18,248 bases of DNA, from NCBI GenBank assembly GCA_008501565.1, contig QQUL01000006.1, forward strand, positions 1-18,248, given 5' to 3'. Source of the DNA: Armatimonadota bacterium (GTDB lineage Bacteria; Actinomycetota; Acidimicrobiia; Spongiisociales; UBA5794). Every line of letters begins with the position of its first letter. The first letter of the stretch is position 1. Positions 5,887 through 12,987 of the stretch are shown piece by piece. Position numbers and translations under genes: made by a program. Below the pieces are notes generated by a model that ran no database searches, was not told the DNA's origin, and saw only the letters and a program-made list of their open reading frames with translations.

Positions 5887-8778
5887 GTGATCAACCGCGA
5901 ACCGATTGCATATCGCCAGAGTTCAGGCTGGCGCCGCATCCTCATCATTGCGCTCTCCGTCGTCTTCCTTCTGCTCATGGGAGGGCGATGGTTCGCCACG
6001 CTGTGGACCGACTATCTGTGGTATTCCGAACTGGGTGCGACCGGTGTCTGGTCGACCCTCACCTTCACGAAGGTGTGGCTCGTGGTCGGCGCCACGATCG
6101 TTGCAATCATTGCGTTCTGGGTCAACCTGTGGGTCGTCGATCGCATCGCCGCCGACAGTTTCATTCCCGTCGGCGGTCCCGACGAGGAGCTGCTCGAGCG
6201 CTACCACGAGTGGATCGCGCCACGAGCGTTCGCCGTACGAACGACCTTTGCCGCCCTCTTCGGTCTGCTCCTCGGTCTGGGTGCCGCTGCGTGGTGGCAG
6301 AACTGGCTGTTCTGGCGTGACGGCGTCACATGGGGTGTGACCGACCCGATCTACGGCAACGACCTGTCTCTCTACATCTTCGGTCTTCCGCTGTATCGGG
6401 ACATCTTCGGGTGGACCTTCCAACTGCTGATCGTCGTTACCCTCGTCGTGGTGGCTGCCCACTACCTCAATGGCAGCATCAAGATCGCGACACCGGGGGA
6501 GCGGACGTCGGGCGGTGTCAAGGCACACATCTCGATCCTCCTTGCGCTCATCGCACTGCTCAAGGCCGTCGGCTACGTTTTCGACAAATGGGAGCTCCTC
6601 TACTCGAGCCGAGGGCAGGTCCTGGGTGCGTCCTACACGGATGTCCACGCACAGATCCCGGCCCTGAACCTGCTGATCTTCATCTCGATCGTGTCGGCGA
6701 TCATCCTGCTGGTGAACGTGTGGTTCCGTGGATGGTCACTCCCGATCGTTGCCTTCGCCATCTGGCTCGTGACGTCCATCGGGGTCGGCGGGATCTATCC
6801 CGCGATGGTGCAGCGCTTTTCTGTGGAACCGAACGAGATCGGGCGCGAGACCGAGTACGTCCAACACAATCTCGACTTCACCCGTCTCGCCTACGGGCTT
6901 GATCAGGTCGAATCGATCGAGTTCCCCGCATCAACCAACCTGACCGCCGAGATCATCGAGGACAACCGCCCGACCATCGACAACATCAGGTTGTGGGCCC
7001 CGGGAGTTCTCCAACAGACCTATCCCGAGCTGCAGAACATCAAGACCTACTACGACTTCAAGGACGTCGACGTGGACCGGTACGTGGTCAACGGCGAACT
7101 CACCCAGGTCATGATGGCGACGAGAGGCCTCGCCGAAGACCAGATTCCGGGTGCTGGATGGGTCAACGAACGCCTCGTGTACACGCACGGCCTGGGAGTC
7201 GTTCTCAGTCCCGCAAACAACGTCACACCCGATGGAAAGCCAGACTTCTTCCTTCAGGACATTCCCCCAATCAACACGTCAGGTTCACCGAACCTCGACG
7301 TGACGCAACCGCGCGTCTACTTCTCGGACGATTCCGAGGACGACTTCCTGATCGCAGCCTCCAAGGAGGGTGAGATCGACATCCCGAACCCGGGCGACGG
7401 TGGCGATGCGCAAACCAACTCCTATGACGGCGCGGGCGGTGTGCCACTTGGCAACTTCCTCCAACGCACCGCATGGGCGCTCCGATTCGCCGACCTCAAC
7501 ACGCTGATCTCGGGACAGGTGGATCCGGAGAGCCGAGTGATGATCGCCCGGAACATCAAGACGAGAATCAAGCGTCTTGCCCCATTCCTCTACGTGGACA
7601 ACGACCCCTACATGGTCGTCACCAACGGGAGGCTCAAGTGGATCATGGATCTCTACACGGTGTCGGACCGATACCCCTATTCGGAGCAGGCGCTCACCAC
7701 CCGGTTGAACATCGGGGCGGACCTGCCGAGATCACTCAACTACATCCGCAACTCGGTCAAGGCCGTCGTTGACGCCTACGACGGAACCGTTGACATGTAT
7801 GTGATCGACCCCAACGACCCGATCATCCGATCGAACGAGCGGATCTTCCCGAACCTCTTCAAACCCATCAGTGAATTCCCTGAGGAGCTCGTCGGGCATC
7901 TTCGGTATCCCGAAGACCTGTTCCGCATCCAGACCGACGTCTACACGCTCTATCACATGACCGATCCCGTCGAGCTGTTCAAGGTTGAGGATCCGTGGCA
8001 GATCGCCCGCGATCCCTCCAACTCCCCGTATCCCGACTTGCGTGGCGTATTCCAGACGGACCCGATGCTTCCGTACTACCTGTTGATGGAACTCCCCGAG
8101 GAGGATCAGCTGTCGTTCCTCCTGATGCAGCCGTTCACACCGGCGGATCGTCCGAACATGTCGGCGTTCATGGTGGCCAAGAGCGGCCCGCTTTCTGAAT
8201 ACGGAACGATCATCGAATATACGATGCCATCTGACCGTCAGGTTGACGGCCCCGGCCAGGTCGGTGACTTCATTGACCAGGATCCGATCGTGTCGGCCGA
8301 GTTCACACTCTTGGGGCAGATTGGATCCGATGTGATCAAGGGCAACCTGCTTGTTGTTCCGATCGAGGATTCGTTGCTGTATGTCCAGCCGATCTATCTC
8401 GCTGCCGATACCGCTGCAGGCGGGATCCCGCAGTTCAAGCGGGTCGTCGCCTCGTACGATTCGCGTATCGAGATCGGTGAGAGCCTTGACCAGGTTCTGT
8501 TCCAGCTCTTCGGTGCCGGCGAGGAACCTGACAATGGGGAAGGCGGCGACCTTCCCGACGGTTCAGGGACCGTCGAAGAACGTGTTGCTGAACTCCTCAC
8601 CCTCGCGGAGCAGGCACTGACCGAGGCCAACGTTGAGCTCAAGAGGGGAAACCTCGCCGGATACCAGGCCAAGGTCGATGAGGCGAACTCTTACATCGCT
8701 GAAGCCAACCGGATCATCGCAGAGGCAGCCGACACGATCGCCAGCGGAGAAGCCGCTTCGTTCACTCGCCTCCGATAG
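5887..8778 (+). CDS. UPF0182 family large membrane protein
   Basis: 963 residues, GTG start, the usual size for UPF0182 (mycobacterial Rv3193c/Rv0064 type). The N-terminal third has seven membrane helices (around 17-37, 54-76, 105-126, 163-184, 208-226, 254-277 and 285-306). A long extracytoplasmic domain follows with conserved-looking stretches such as N-I-R-L-W-A-P-G-V-L-Q-Q-T-Y and Y-Y-L-L-M-E-L-P-E-E. An acidic/Gly linker leads to a C-terminal helical hairpin rich in A-E-A (about 895-955). The biochemical function of the family is unknown; it sits in the plasma membrane. In mycobacteria it neighbours the YlbL-type protease, which is also nearby here, so the two are probably linked in envelope maintenance. 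It ends 21 bp from the convergent heliorhodopsin gene. Confidence 0.93.
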   Translation: MINREPIAYRQSSGWRRILIIALSVVFLLLMGGRWFATLWTDYLWYSELGATGVWSTLTFTKVWLVVGATIVAIIAFWVNLWVVDRIAADSFIPVGGPDEELLERYHEWIAPRAFAVRTTFAALFGLLLGLGAAAWWQNWLFWRDGVTWGVTDPIYGNDLSLYIFGLPLYRDIFGWTFQLLIVVTLVVVAAHYLNGSIKIATPGERTSGGVKAHISILLALIALLKAVGYVFDKWELLYSSRGQVLGASYTDVHAQIPALNLLIFISIVSAIILLVNVWFRGWSLPIVAFAIWLVTSIGVGGIYPAMVQRFSVEPNEIGRETEYVQHNLDFTRLAYGLDQVESIEFPASTNLTAEIIEDNRPTIDNIRLWAPGVLQQTYPELQNIKTYYDFKDVDVDRYVVNGELTQVMMATRGLAEDQIPGAGWVNERLVYTHGLGVVLSPANNVTPDGKPDFFLQDIPPINTSGSPNLDVTQPRVYFSDDSEDDFLIAASKEGEIDIPNPGDGGDAQTNSYDGAGGVPLGNFLQRTAWALRFADLNTLISGQVDPESRVMIARNIKTRIKRLAPFLYVDNDPYMVVTNGRLKWIMDLYTVSDRYPYSEQALTTRLNIGADLPRSLNYIRNSVKAVVDAYDGTVDMYVIDPNDPIIRSNERIFPNLFKPISEFPEELVGHLRYPEDLFRIQTDVYTLYHMTDPVELFKVEDPWQIARDPSNSPYPDLRGVFQTDPMLPYYLLMELPEEDQLSFLLMQPFTPADRPNMSAFMVAKSGPLSEYGTIIEYTMPSDRQVDGPGQVGDFIDQDPIVSAEFTLLGQIGSDVIKGNLLVVPIEDSLLYVQPIYLAADTAAGGIPQFKRVVASYDSRIEIGESLDQVLFQLFGAGEEPDNGEGGDLPDGSGTVEERVAELLTLAEQALTEANVELKRGNLAGYQAKVDEANSYIAEANRIIAEAADTIASGEAASFTRLR

Positions 8779-8799
8779 ACCCGACCCACCGGCTCGCGG

Positions 8800-9564
8800 T
8801 CACGGCACCAGGGTGCCGGCAAAGACCTGCCATGCGAGAGCTGTTTTCGCCACAAGGCTCAACAGGATGTAGGTCCGCTCGCCAACGAGGTAGTCCTTCC
8901 AGCGTCCGACCTGCTTGTACTGAAGGAACTGGGTGATTGCGAAGGCGTTGAAGAACACGAACAGGGAAATGAAGATCGCATACACGAAGCCCGGTGGCTG
9001 GGCGTCGCTTCCCGGTGAGACCAGATAGAGGCCAATGGAAAGCCATGGGACGACGCCCAGGAGCACTCCCATCCAGAACGGCCACAGAGATCCGCCGGGT
9101 GCCTCGTATCGCTCTTGAACCGATCCCATGAAGATCATGCCAGCGTTGACTGCGAAGAGAGCGAGAAGCGCAACGACGTCTGAGATACCCGGCAGCATCG
9201 CTATCAGCACGATCATCACGGACGAGGAGATGGCGTATTCGATCCACCGGAACTGGTTCTGTCCGCGTGTCAATTGATCCCGATATCTTCGAGCTGCGGG
9301 GCCTGCGACGATGAAGTGGAACACCGCCGAAAGCAGCAGAAACGCCGTGACTCCCCATGCGAGAGACACATCAAAGAGAACCGATGGCTCCGATGGAGGG
9401 GTGCCGGGTGGCCCCTCAAGGAACGTCGCGGTGACCGGCAACGCGAAATCCGTCGCCAGGACAAGAATGAGCAGTGCCTGCGCTCCATGCAGCACACCCA
9501 TCCCGAAGTTGAATCGCCGTAGTCGGGTGAATGCGTGATCTGAAACGGTTACCGGCGAAGCCAT
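8800..9564 (-). CDS. Heliorhodopsin
   Basis: 254 residues with seven membrane helices. Helix 7 carries the retinal-binding Lys240 in L-S-L-V-A-K-T-A-L-A-W-Q. The counterion Glu109 lies in F-R-W-I-E-Y-A-I-S-S-S-V-M. His26 (G-V-L-H-G-A-Q) and His83 (V-F-H-F-I-V) match the internal histidines of heliorhodopsins, and the helix A-B loop L-E-G-P-P-G-T is highly typical. Heliorhodopsins are light-absorbing retinal proteins with inverted membrane topology (N-terminus inside) and slow photocycles, thought to signal rather than pump ions. AAGGAG lies 8 nt before ATG 9564; a longer reading frame reaching 9969 overlaps the SRPBCC gene and is rejected. Its promoter carries the regulon motif CATCCG-N14-CCGTAG. 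No retinal-forming dioxygenase or carotenoid gene is in the window. Confidence 0.96.
   Translation of the reverse strand: MASPVTVSDHAFTRLRRFNFGMGVLHGAQALLILVLATDFALPVTATFLEGPPGTPPSEPSVLFDVSLAWGVTAFLLLSAVFHFIVAGPAARRYRDQLTRGQNQFRWIEYAISSSVMIVLIAMLPGISDVVALLALFAVNAGMIFMGSVQERYEAPGGSLWPFWMGVLLGVVPWLSIGLYLVSPGSDAQPPGFVYAIFISLFVFFNAFAITQFLQYKQVGRWKDYLVGERTYILLSLVAKTALAWQVFAGTLVP
8803..8818. terminator. GC hairpin at the convergent UPF0182/heliorhodopsin ends
   Basis: CGGCACC (8803-8809) pairs with GGTGCCG (8812-8818). It lies in the last codons of the heliorhodopsin gene and just after the UPF0182 stop. No T-run follows, so a terminator role is tentative. Confidence 0.25.
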
Positions 9565-9578
9565 CGACAGAACTCCTT

Positions 9579-9594
9579 GTATCTTCTCTGATAC
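9579..9594. promoter_or_regulatory. Inverted repeat GTATC-N6-GATAC in the heliorhodopsin leader
   Basis: Perfect 5-bp arms around a 6-nt spacer, lying between the predicted -10 (9594-9599) and the Shine-Dalgarno sequence (9573-9578) and so covering the expected transcription start. Position suggests an operator, but the sequence differs from the TTAGTACTAA palindromes of the sigma and FAS1 genes. Confidence 0.4.
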
Positions 9595-9619
9595 TACGGA
9601 GCGGTCGCCATCCCGGATG
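9594..9619 (-). promoter_or_regulatory. SigK-like ECF promoter of the heliorhodopsin gene
   Basis: Minus strand: -35 CATCCG (9614-9619), 14-nt spacer ending GCT, -10 CCGTAG (9594-9599). The predicted transcript begins about 23 nt before the ATG. One of five matching promoters in this region. Confidence 0.75.
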
Positions 9620-9689
9620 CCCCGATTGTTGGAACATCCCGAGATTCGCAGCCCGACCTCGGAATCCCGGTTGCTCGGCGTGTCGTCGT

Positions 9690-9716
9690 CATCCGCTGGA
9701 GCGAGTCGCCCCGTAT
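9690..9716 (+). promoter_or_regulatory. SigK-like ECF promoter of the first SRPBCC gene
   Basis: -35 CATCCG (9690-9695), 15-nt spacer ending GCC, -10 CCGTAT (9711-9716). The ATG at 9715 lies inside the -10, so translation must begin at 9727, 10 nt after the box (leaderless or nearly so). Confidence 0.75.
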
Positions 9717-9726
9717 GGTTGAGGTC

Positions 9727-10170
9727 ATGGCGCACATCGAAGTATCCACAGACATTGATCGACCTCTTCGTGAGGTGTGGGACGAAGTCAGTACGCTGGA
9801 GAACCACGCGGGCTGGATGGCGGATGTCGAGTCGATCGTGTTCGAGGGCGATCAAACCTCGGGGGTCGGAACCGTCATGAACGTCGCTACACGCGTGGGG
9901 CCGTTTACCACCATGGATGTGATCGTCGTCGAGCAGTGGAACGCAGAACACTCCATCGTCGTCACACATCGAGGTCTTGTTTCGGGAAACGGGGCCTTCC
10001 TACTCGAGCCACACGGCGCAGGTACTCGATTCACGTGGAAGGAAAACCTTACGTTCCCGTGGTATCTGGGTGGACCGGTCACCGCTGTGCTCGCGAAGCC
10101 GGTGCTTGCACGCATCTGGCGCTCGAACCTGCGTCGTTTCGCCGCAATCCTTGAAGAGCCAGCGGAATGA
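9727..10170 (+). CDS. SRPBCC (START-like) ligand-binding protein
   Basis: 147 residues from ATG 9727. The alternative in-frame ATG at 9715 falls within the promoter -10 box. The pattern is that of a polyketide cyclase/dehydrase-like SRPBCC fold: an N-terminal strand (HIEVSTDIDRP), helix L-R-E-V-W-D-E-V-S and the Trp-containing W-M-A-D-V, repeated strands with T-R-F-T-W-K-E, and a long C-terminal helix (RIWRSNLRRFAAIL). Such proteins bind a hydrophobic small molecule or lipid in a deep cavity; the ligand is unknown. It is divergent from the heliorhodopsin gene and carries the same ECF-type promoter, so both should be induced together. It ends 24 bp from the convergent sigma factor gene. Confidence 0.82.
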   Translation: MAHIEVSTDIDRPLREVWDEVSTLENHAGWMADVESIVFEGDQTSGVGTVMNVATRVGPFTTMDVIVVEQWNAEHSIVVTHRGLVSGNGAFLLEPHGAGTRFTWKENLTFPWYLGGPVTAVLAKPVLARIWRSNLRRFAAILEEPAE

Positions 10171-10194
10171 TGCCCGCTTCGCGATAGGTGACTC

Positions 10195-10800
10195 TCAAAG
10201 AACCTCTGTGCCGAGGGTGAGCTGCAGCCGTTTCATGCCGAGTCGAATACGGCTCTTGATCGTTCCCTCGGGAAGGCCAAGGACGTTCGCGACATCTCTG
10301 TATGAATTGCCATCGAAGAATGCCATGGCTATCGGGGTTCGTTGGTCGTTCGGTAGGTTGAGCATCGCGTCTCGGACCCGGTCAGACGTAATGGAAGTCA
10401 GGGCGAGTTCTTCGGTACCTGCAGTGTGGGTGGAACTCATCTTCTGATAGTCGAGGCGTTCACGGGAAGCAGAGGAGCGACGGGAGCGCAGCAAGTCGAT
10501 CGCACGGCCGTGACCGTCTATCTGGAGGTACGACCTGAGAGATCCCCGGTTCGCGTCGAAGCGTTCGCCGCGCTGCCAGAGCCGGACGAACACCTCTTGG
10601 GTGACATCGGACGCGAGGTGGGGGTCTTTGAGGATGCCGAGGGCAACGCCGTGGACATAGCTCGCATGGAGGGCGTATGCGTCATGAAGAGCACGCTTGT
10701 CCCCTTCGATGATGGCGTTGGCGAGCCGTTGGTCGTCGGTGCCGAGTCCCGCCACATCGGGGTTGGTGGTTGTTTCTTGTCGTGGTGCGTACGTTGTCAT
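10195..10800 (-). CDS. ECF sigma factor, SigK/LitS-like, of the light regulon
   Basis: 201 residues. Sigma region 2 spans about 35-107 (including D-V-T-Q-E-V-F-V-R-L-W and the H-G-R-A-I-D-L-L-R-S-R helix). Region 4 spans about 142-193 (L-N-L-P-N-D-Q-R-T-P-I, then S-Y-R-D-V-A-N-V-L-G-L-P-E-G-T-I-K-S-R). TAGGAG lies 8 nt before ATG 10800. No anti-sigma gene follows, unlike mycobacterial sigK-rskA. Instead the gene is divergent from a CarH/LitR-type repressor gene, the layout of light-induced litR-litS pairs. A 14-bp palindrome covers its predicted transcription start, so control is probably by transcription of the sigma gene itself. It is the natural candidate to read the five CATCCG-N14/15-CCGTA promoters nearby. 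Exact ECF group is inference. Confidence 0.88.
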   Translation of the reverse strand: MTTYAPRQETTTNPDVAGLGTDDQRLANAIIEGDKRALHDAYALHASYVHGVALGILKDPHLASDVTQEVFVRLWQRGERFDANRGSLRSYLQIDGHGRAIDLLRSRRSSASRERLDYQKMSSTHTAGTEELALTSITSDRVRDAMLNLPNDQRTPIAMAFFDGNSYRDVANVLGLPEGTIKSRIRLGMKRLQLTLGTEVL

Positions 10801-10813
10801 TGTTGAAACTCCT

Positions 10814-10827
10814 ATTTAGTACTAAAT
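10814..10827. promoter_or_regulatory. Palindromic operator ATTTAGTACTAAAT over the sigma gene start of transcription
   Basis: Perfect 14-bp palindrome between a likely -10 (TATTCT, 10829-10834 on the minus strand) and the Shine-Dalgarno sequence of the sigma gene. The predicted first transcribed base falls in its centre, a classic place for a repressor. The gene divergently facing it encodes a B12-binding repressor. Confidence 0.7.
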
Positions 10828-10888
10828 TAGAATATCATACTTCCACAACAAGTGACACGCATGAAAGCGCGAGCGTCACGGACGAAAG

Positions 10889-10906
10889 TAGAGTTTGGTG
10901 CTAAAT
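10889..10906 (+). promoter_or_regulatory. litR promoter -10 and imperfect copy of the operator
   Basis: TAGAGT (10889-10894) fits a -10 box about 10 nt before ATG 10905, giving a very short leader. GTTTGGTGCTAAAT (10893-10906) matches the sigma-gene palindrome at 11 of 14 positions and covers the start codon, suggesting autoregulation. Confidence 0.45.
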
Positions 10907-11735
10907 GGCCGATCACTCATCAGAATCTGAGCTTCTGAGTCTCAAAGATGTCGCCGCGCAACTCGACGTCCACTACATGACGGCGTACCGATACGTGCGG
11001 CTCGGAATGTTGCCAGCTACCCAGCAGGGACGAAGCTGGGTGGTGCGTGCTGAGGACCTGGCGGCATTTGCCGAGACACCACCGAGTGAAACCCAGCGCG
11101 GCACTGCTCGCTGGAAAGAACGCATGCTGTCCCGCATGCTTGAGGCAGATGCACCTGGGGCGTGGGCAGTCGCTGAAGCTGCCCTTGCCTCTGGGATGAC
11201 TCCAGTGGCCGCCTACGAGCAACTGCTCATCCCTGCACTTCGAGACGTCGGAGACAAATGGAAGGCGGGTGAGATCGGCGTAGAAGACGAACATGCCGCC
11301 TCCCAGGTTGCGACACGCCTTGTGGCGCGTCTTGCGCCTCGAATGGCGCGACGGGGGATCAGAAGGGGCACCGTGGTGCTTGGATCGACACAGACCGAGA
11401 TGCACGGACCTCCATCATCGATCGCTGCTGATCTGTTCCGTGACGCTGGGTTCAATGTCGTTGACGCCGGCGTCAACCTCCCCCCGGAATCCCTTGCCCG
11501 ACTCGTCGCGTCCTATGACGATGTACTGGCGGTCGGGATAAGCGTCACCACTTCCCATCAACAGGATGAGATCGCCCGCTCCATTGCCGCGGTCCGAGAC
11601 CTCAGTGATGCCAAGGTGGTCGTTGGCGGTGCCGGGACGTCGGAGGCGGATGCCCGAGATGCCGGAGCCGATGCGTATGCTCGAACGGCTCGCGACGCGA
11701 TCGCCGTGTTTGAGCAGTTCCGCCTCGATACGTAG
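10905..11735 (+). CDS. litR: CarH/LitR-type B12-dependent photoreceptor repressor
   Basis: 276 residues. The N-terminal helix-turn-helix (about 10-56, L-S-L-K-D-V-A-A-Q-L-D-V-H-Y-M-T-A-Y-R-Y) is excisionase/MerR-like. A four-helix cap follows with the light-sensor signature W-x9-E-H: Trp119, Glu129, His130 (K-W-K-A-G-E-I-G-V-E-D-E-H). The C-terminal B12-binding Rossmann domain has the lower-ligand motif E-x-H as Glu165-Met-His167, though the following residues are G-P-P instead of the usual xxG. In CarH, adenosylcobalamin holds the protein as a DNA-bound tetramer in the dark and light breaks it. All key residues are kept, so light-dependent derepression is likely. It is divergent from the ECF sigma gene and a bidirectional hairpin follows it. 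The gene symbol is by family resemblance. Confidence 0.85.
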   Translation: MADHSSESELLSLKDVAAQLDVHYMTAYRYVRLGMLPATQQGRSWVVRAEDLAAFAETPPSETQRGTARWKERMLSRMLEADAPGAWAVAEAALASGMTPVAAYEQLLIPALRDVGDKWKAGEIGVEDEHAASQVATRLVARLAPRMARRGIRRGTVVLGSTQTEMHGPPSSIAADLFRDAGFNVVDAGVNLPPESLARLVASYDDVLAVGISVTTSHQQDEIARSIAAVRDLSDAKVVVGGAGTSEADARDAGADAYARTARDAIAVFEQFRLDT

Positions 11736-11767
11736 CCATCCCAACCCGACACCAGATCAATGCAAAG

Positions 11768-11802
11768 AGAAGGGACCGGCGCCCTCGGCGCCGGTCCCTT
11801 CT
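11768..11802. terminator. Strong bidirectional hairpin between litR and the FAS1 gene
   Basis: A 16-bp perfect stem (core arm AAGGGACCGGCGCC) around a 3-nt CTC loop, in the gap between two convergent genes. T-rich but interrupted tails lie on both sides. Very likely terminates both transcripts. Confidence 0.85.
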
Positions 11803-11830
11803 GTTGTCGTGCTATTCGTGGATATGAGTG

Positions 11831-12892
11831 CTACGGCACCAGGACCGTATCGATGACATGGATGACGCCGTTGCTCGCAAAGACATCGGCTTTGACCACC
11901 GTCGCTCCACCGAGTGGGTCAGCGCCGTCGTTGATGACGACCGATCCATCGATGACGTCAACACTCAGCGTGGCATCTGGATTGAGCGTCGACAGAGCGG
12001 CTACGGGTGCTGCTGCTACAACTGTGGCTGCATCGAGCACGCCCTCGGCGGTCACGTGATAGGTGAGGATGGCTGCCAGGTTGTCGCTTGCCAACAGCTC
12101 CTCAGCGGTGAGGCCAAGGGCTTCGAGGGCAGCACCGAACGCTTCATCGGTCGGTGCGAACACCGTGAGCTCATCGTTCGGGTTGTCAAGGGCGTCAACA
12201 AGGTCGGCGGCCTCGAGTGCGGCGAGCAGGATCGTGAATTCGGCCGGATTCGCCGATGCCAACTCAACGACCGTCTCGGCGATCGTCGGTTCCATCGGCT
12301 CAGCTGGCTGTTCGGGTGCCGCGGCTCCCAGCGTCGCTGCAATGTCCGGCGGTAGTAGAACGCCGTTGATGACGTGCACGATGCCATTGTCTGCCATGAG
12401 GTCGGCTGATACCACCGTTGCCTCATTCACCATGATCTGACCATCGACAACGCTCACGTCGACTGATTGGCCATTGAGCGTCTCCACTGACTGCCCGTCA
12501 AGGGTCGCGACGAGTTCGCTGTCGGCAGACTGGCCGATGACGTGATACGTCAGGATCGCGGTGAGGGTGTCAGTGTCCGCAAGGAGATCCGAAGCTTCGA
12601 TTCCCAAGGCTTCGAATGCCTCGGCGAACGCCGCATCCGTTGGGGCGAGAACTGTGAAAGGTCCTTCGCCCTCAAGGGTGTCGGCAAGCCCGGCGGCGTC
12701 AATGGCTGCAATCAGGGTCGAGAACTGCCCGGCCTCAATGGCCAGGTCAAGGACTGACGTTTCGGCCGCTTCGGTTGTCGTTGTGGTGGATGGGGCTGTG
12801 GTGGTCGTTGTTTCATCGCTGCTGCTTGAGCATGCCGCCACAACAAGGGCGAACACTGCAGCAACTGCGAGAAGTGGAATGCGATTCCGCAT
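11831..12892 (-). CDS. Lipoprotein with two fasciclin (FAS1) domains
   Basis: 353 residues. The signal peptide has a lipobox V-A-A-C at about residue 21, then a Ser/Thr-rich linker. Two FAS1 repeats follow (about 45-177 and 205-353). Each has F-T-V-L-A-P-T-D-A-A-F or T-V-F-A-P-T-D-E-A-F near its start, an internal L-T-Y-H-V motif and a closing G-I/V-I-H-V-I. FAS1 domains mediate adhesion or bind small molecules outside the cell. In mycobacteria the FAS1 proteins MPT70 and MPT83 are made under SigK, and here an ECF promoter of SigK-like form precedes the gene. AAGGAG lies 7 nt before the ATG, and the palindrome TTAGTACTAA sits just upstream. Two FAS1 domains rather than one differs from MPT83. 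Confidence 0.93.
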   Translation of the reverse strand: MRNRIPLLAVAAVFALVVAACSSSSDETTTTTAPSTTTTTEAAETSVLDLAIEAGQFSTLIAAIDAAGLADTLEGEGPFTVLAPTDAAFAEAFEALGIEASDLLADTDTLTAILTYHVIGQSADSELVATLDGQSVETLNGQSVDVSVVDGQIMVNEATVVSADLMADNGIVHVINGVLLPPDIAATLGAAAPEQPAEPMEPTIAETVVELASANPAEFTILLAALEAADLVDALDNPNDELTVFAPTDEAFGAALEALGLTAEELLASDNLAAILTYHVTAEGVLDAATVVAAAPVAALSTLNPDATLSVDVIDGSVVINDGADPLGGATVVKADVFASNGVIHVIDTVLVP

Positions 12893-12902
12893 TGGTACTC
12901 CT

Positions 12903-12916
12903 TATTAGTACTAAAT
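12903..12916. promoter_or_regulatory. Operator-like palindrome in the FAS1 gene leader
   Basis: TATTAGTACTAAAT contains the perfect palindrome TTAGTACTAA and matches 12 of 14 bases of the sigma-gene operator. It lies between the predicted transcription start (about 12930) and the Shine-Dalgarno sequence, a roadblock position. Confidence 0.6.
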
Positions 12917-12937
12917 CCGACGGTCGGACTCGTCGTA

Positions 12938-12964
12938 CTACGGAACCACACGACCATGCGGATG
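12938..12964 (-). promoter_or_regulatory. SigK-like ECF promoter of the FAS1 lipoprotein gene
   Basis: Minus strand: -35 CATCCG (12959-12964), 15-nt spacer ending GTT, -10 CCGTAG (12938-12943). Leader of about 38 nt. One of five matching promoters. Confidence 0.75.
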
Positions 12965-12987
12965 ACATCATCTGTGTGATCTGTCGA

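Noticed and set aside
5923..6648. A 241-residue open frame on the minus strand
   Set aside because: It mirrors the UPF0182 gene, whose membrane helices are plainly encoded on the plus strand.
8800..9564. A type 1 ion-pumping rhodopsin
   Set aside because: There is no D-x-x-x-x-x-x-K-x or D-T-E/N-D-Q type pump motif in helix C; the Glu109 counterion motif, GPPGT loop and SLVAK helix are those of heliorhodopsins.
9715..9726. ATG 9715 as the SRPBCC start
   Set aside because: It lies inside the -10 box CCGTAT of the matching ECF promoter, so the transcript cannot include it.
9565..9969. A longer N-terminus for the heliorhodopsin, reaching 9969
   Set aside because: It is polar and unlike any heliorhodopsin, overlaps the SRPBCC gene on the other strand and runs through both promoters; ATG 9564 has a good Shine-Dalgarno sequence and the family's usual N-terminus.
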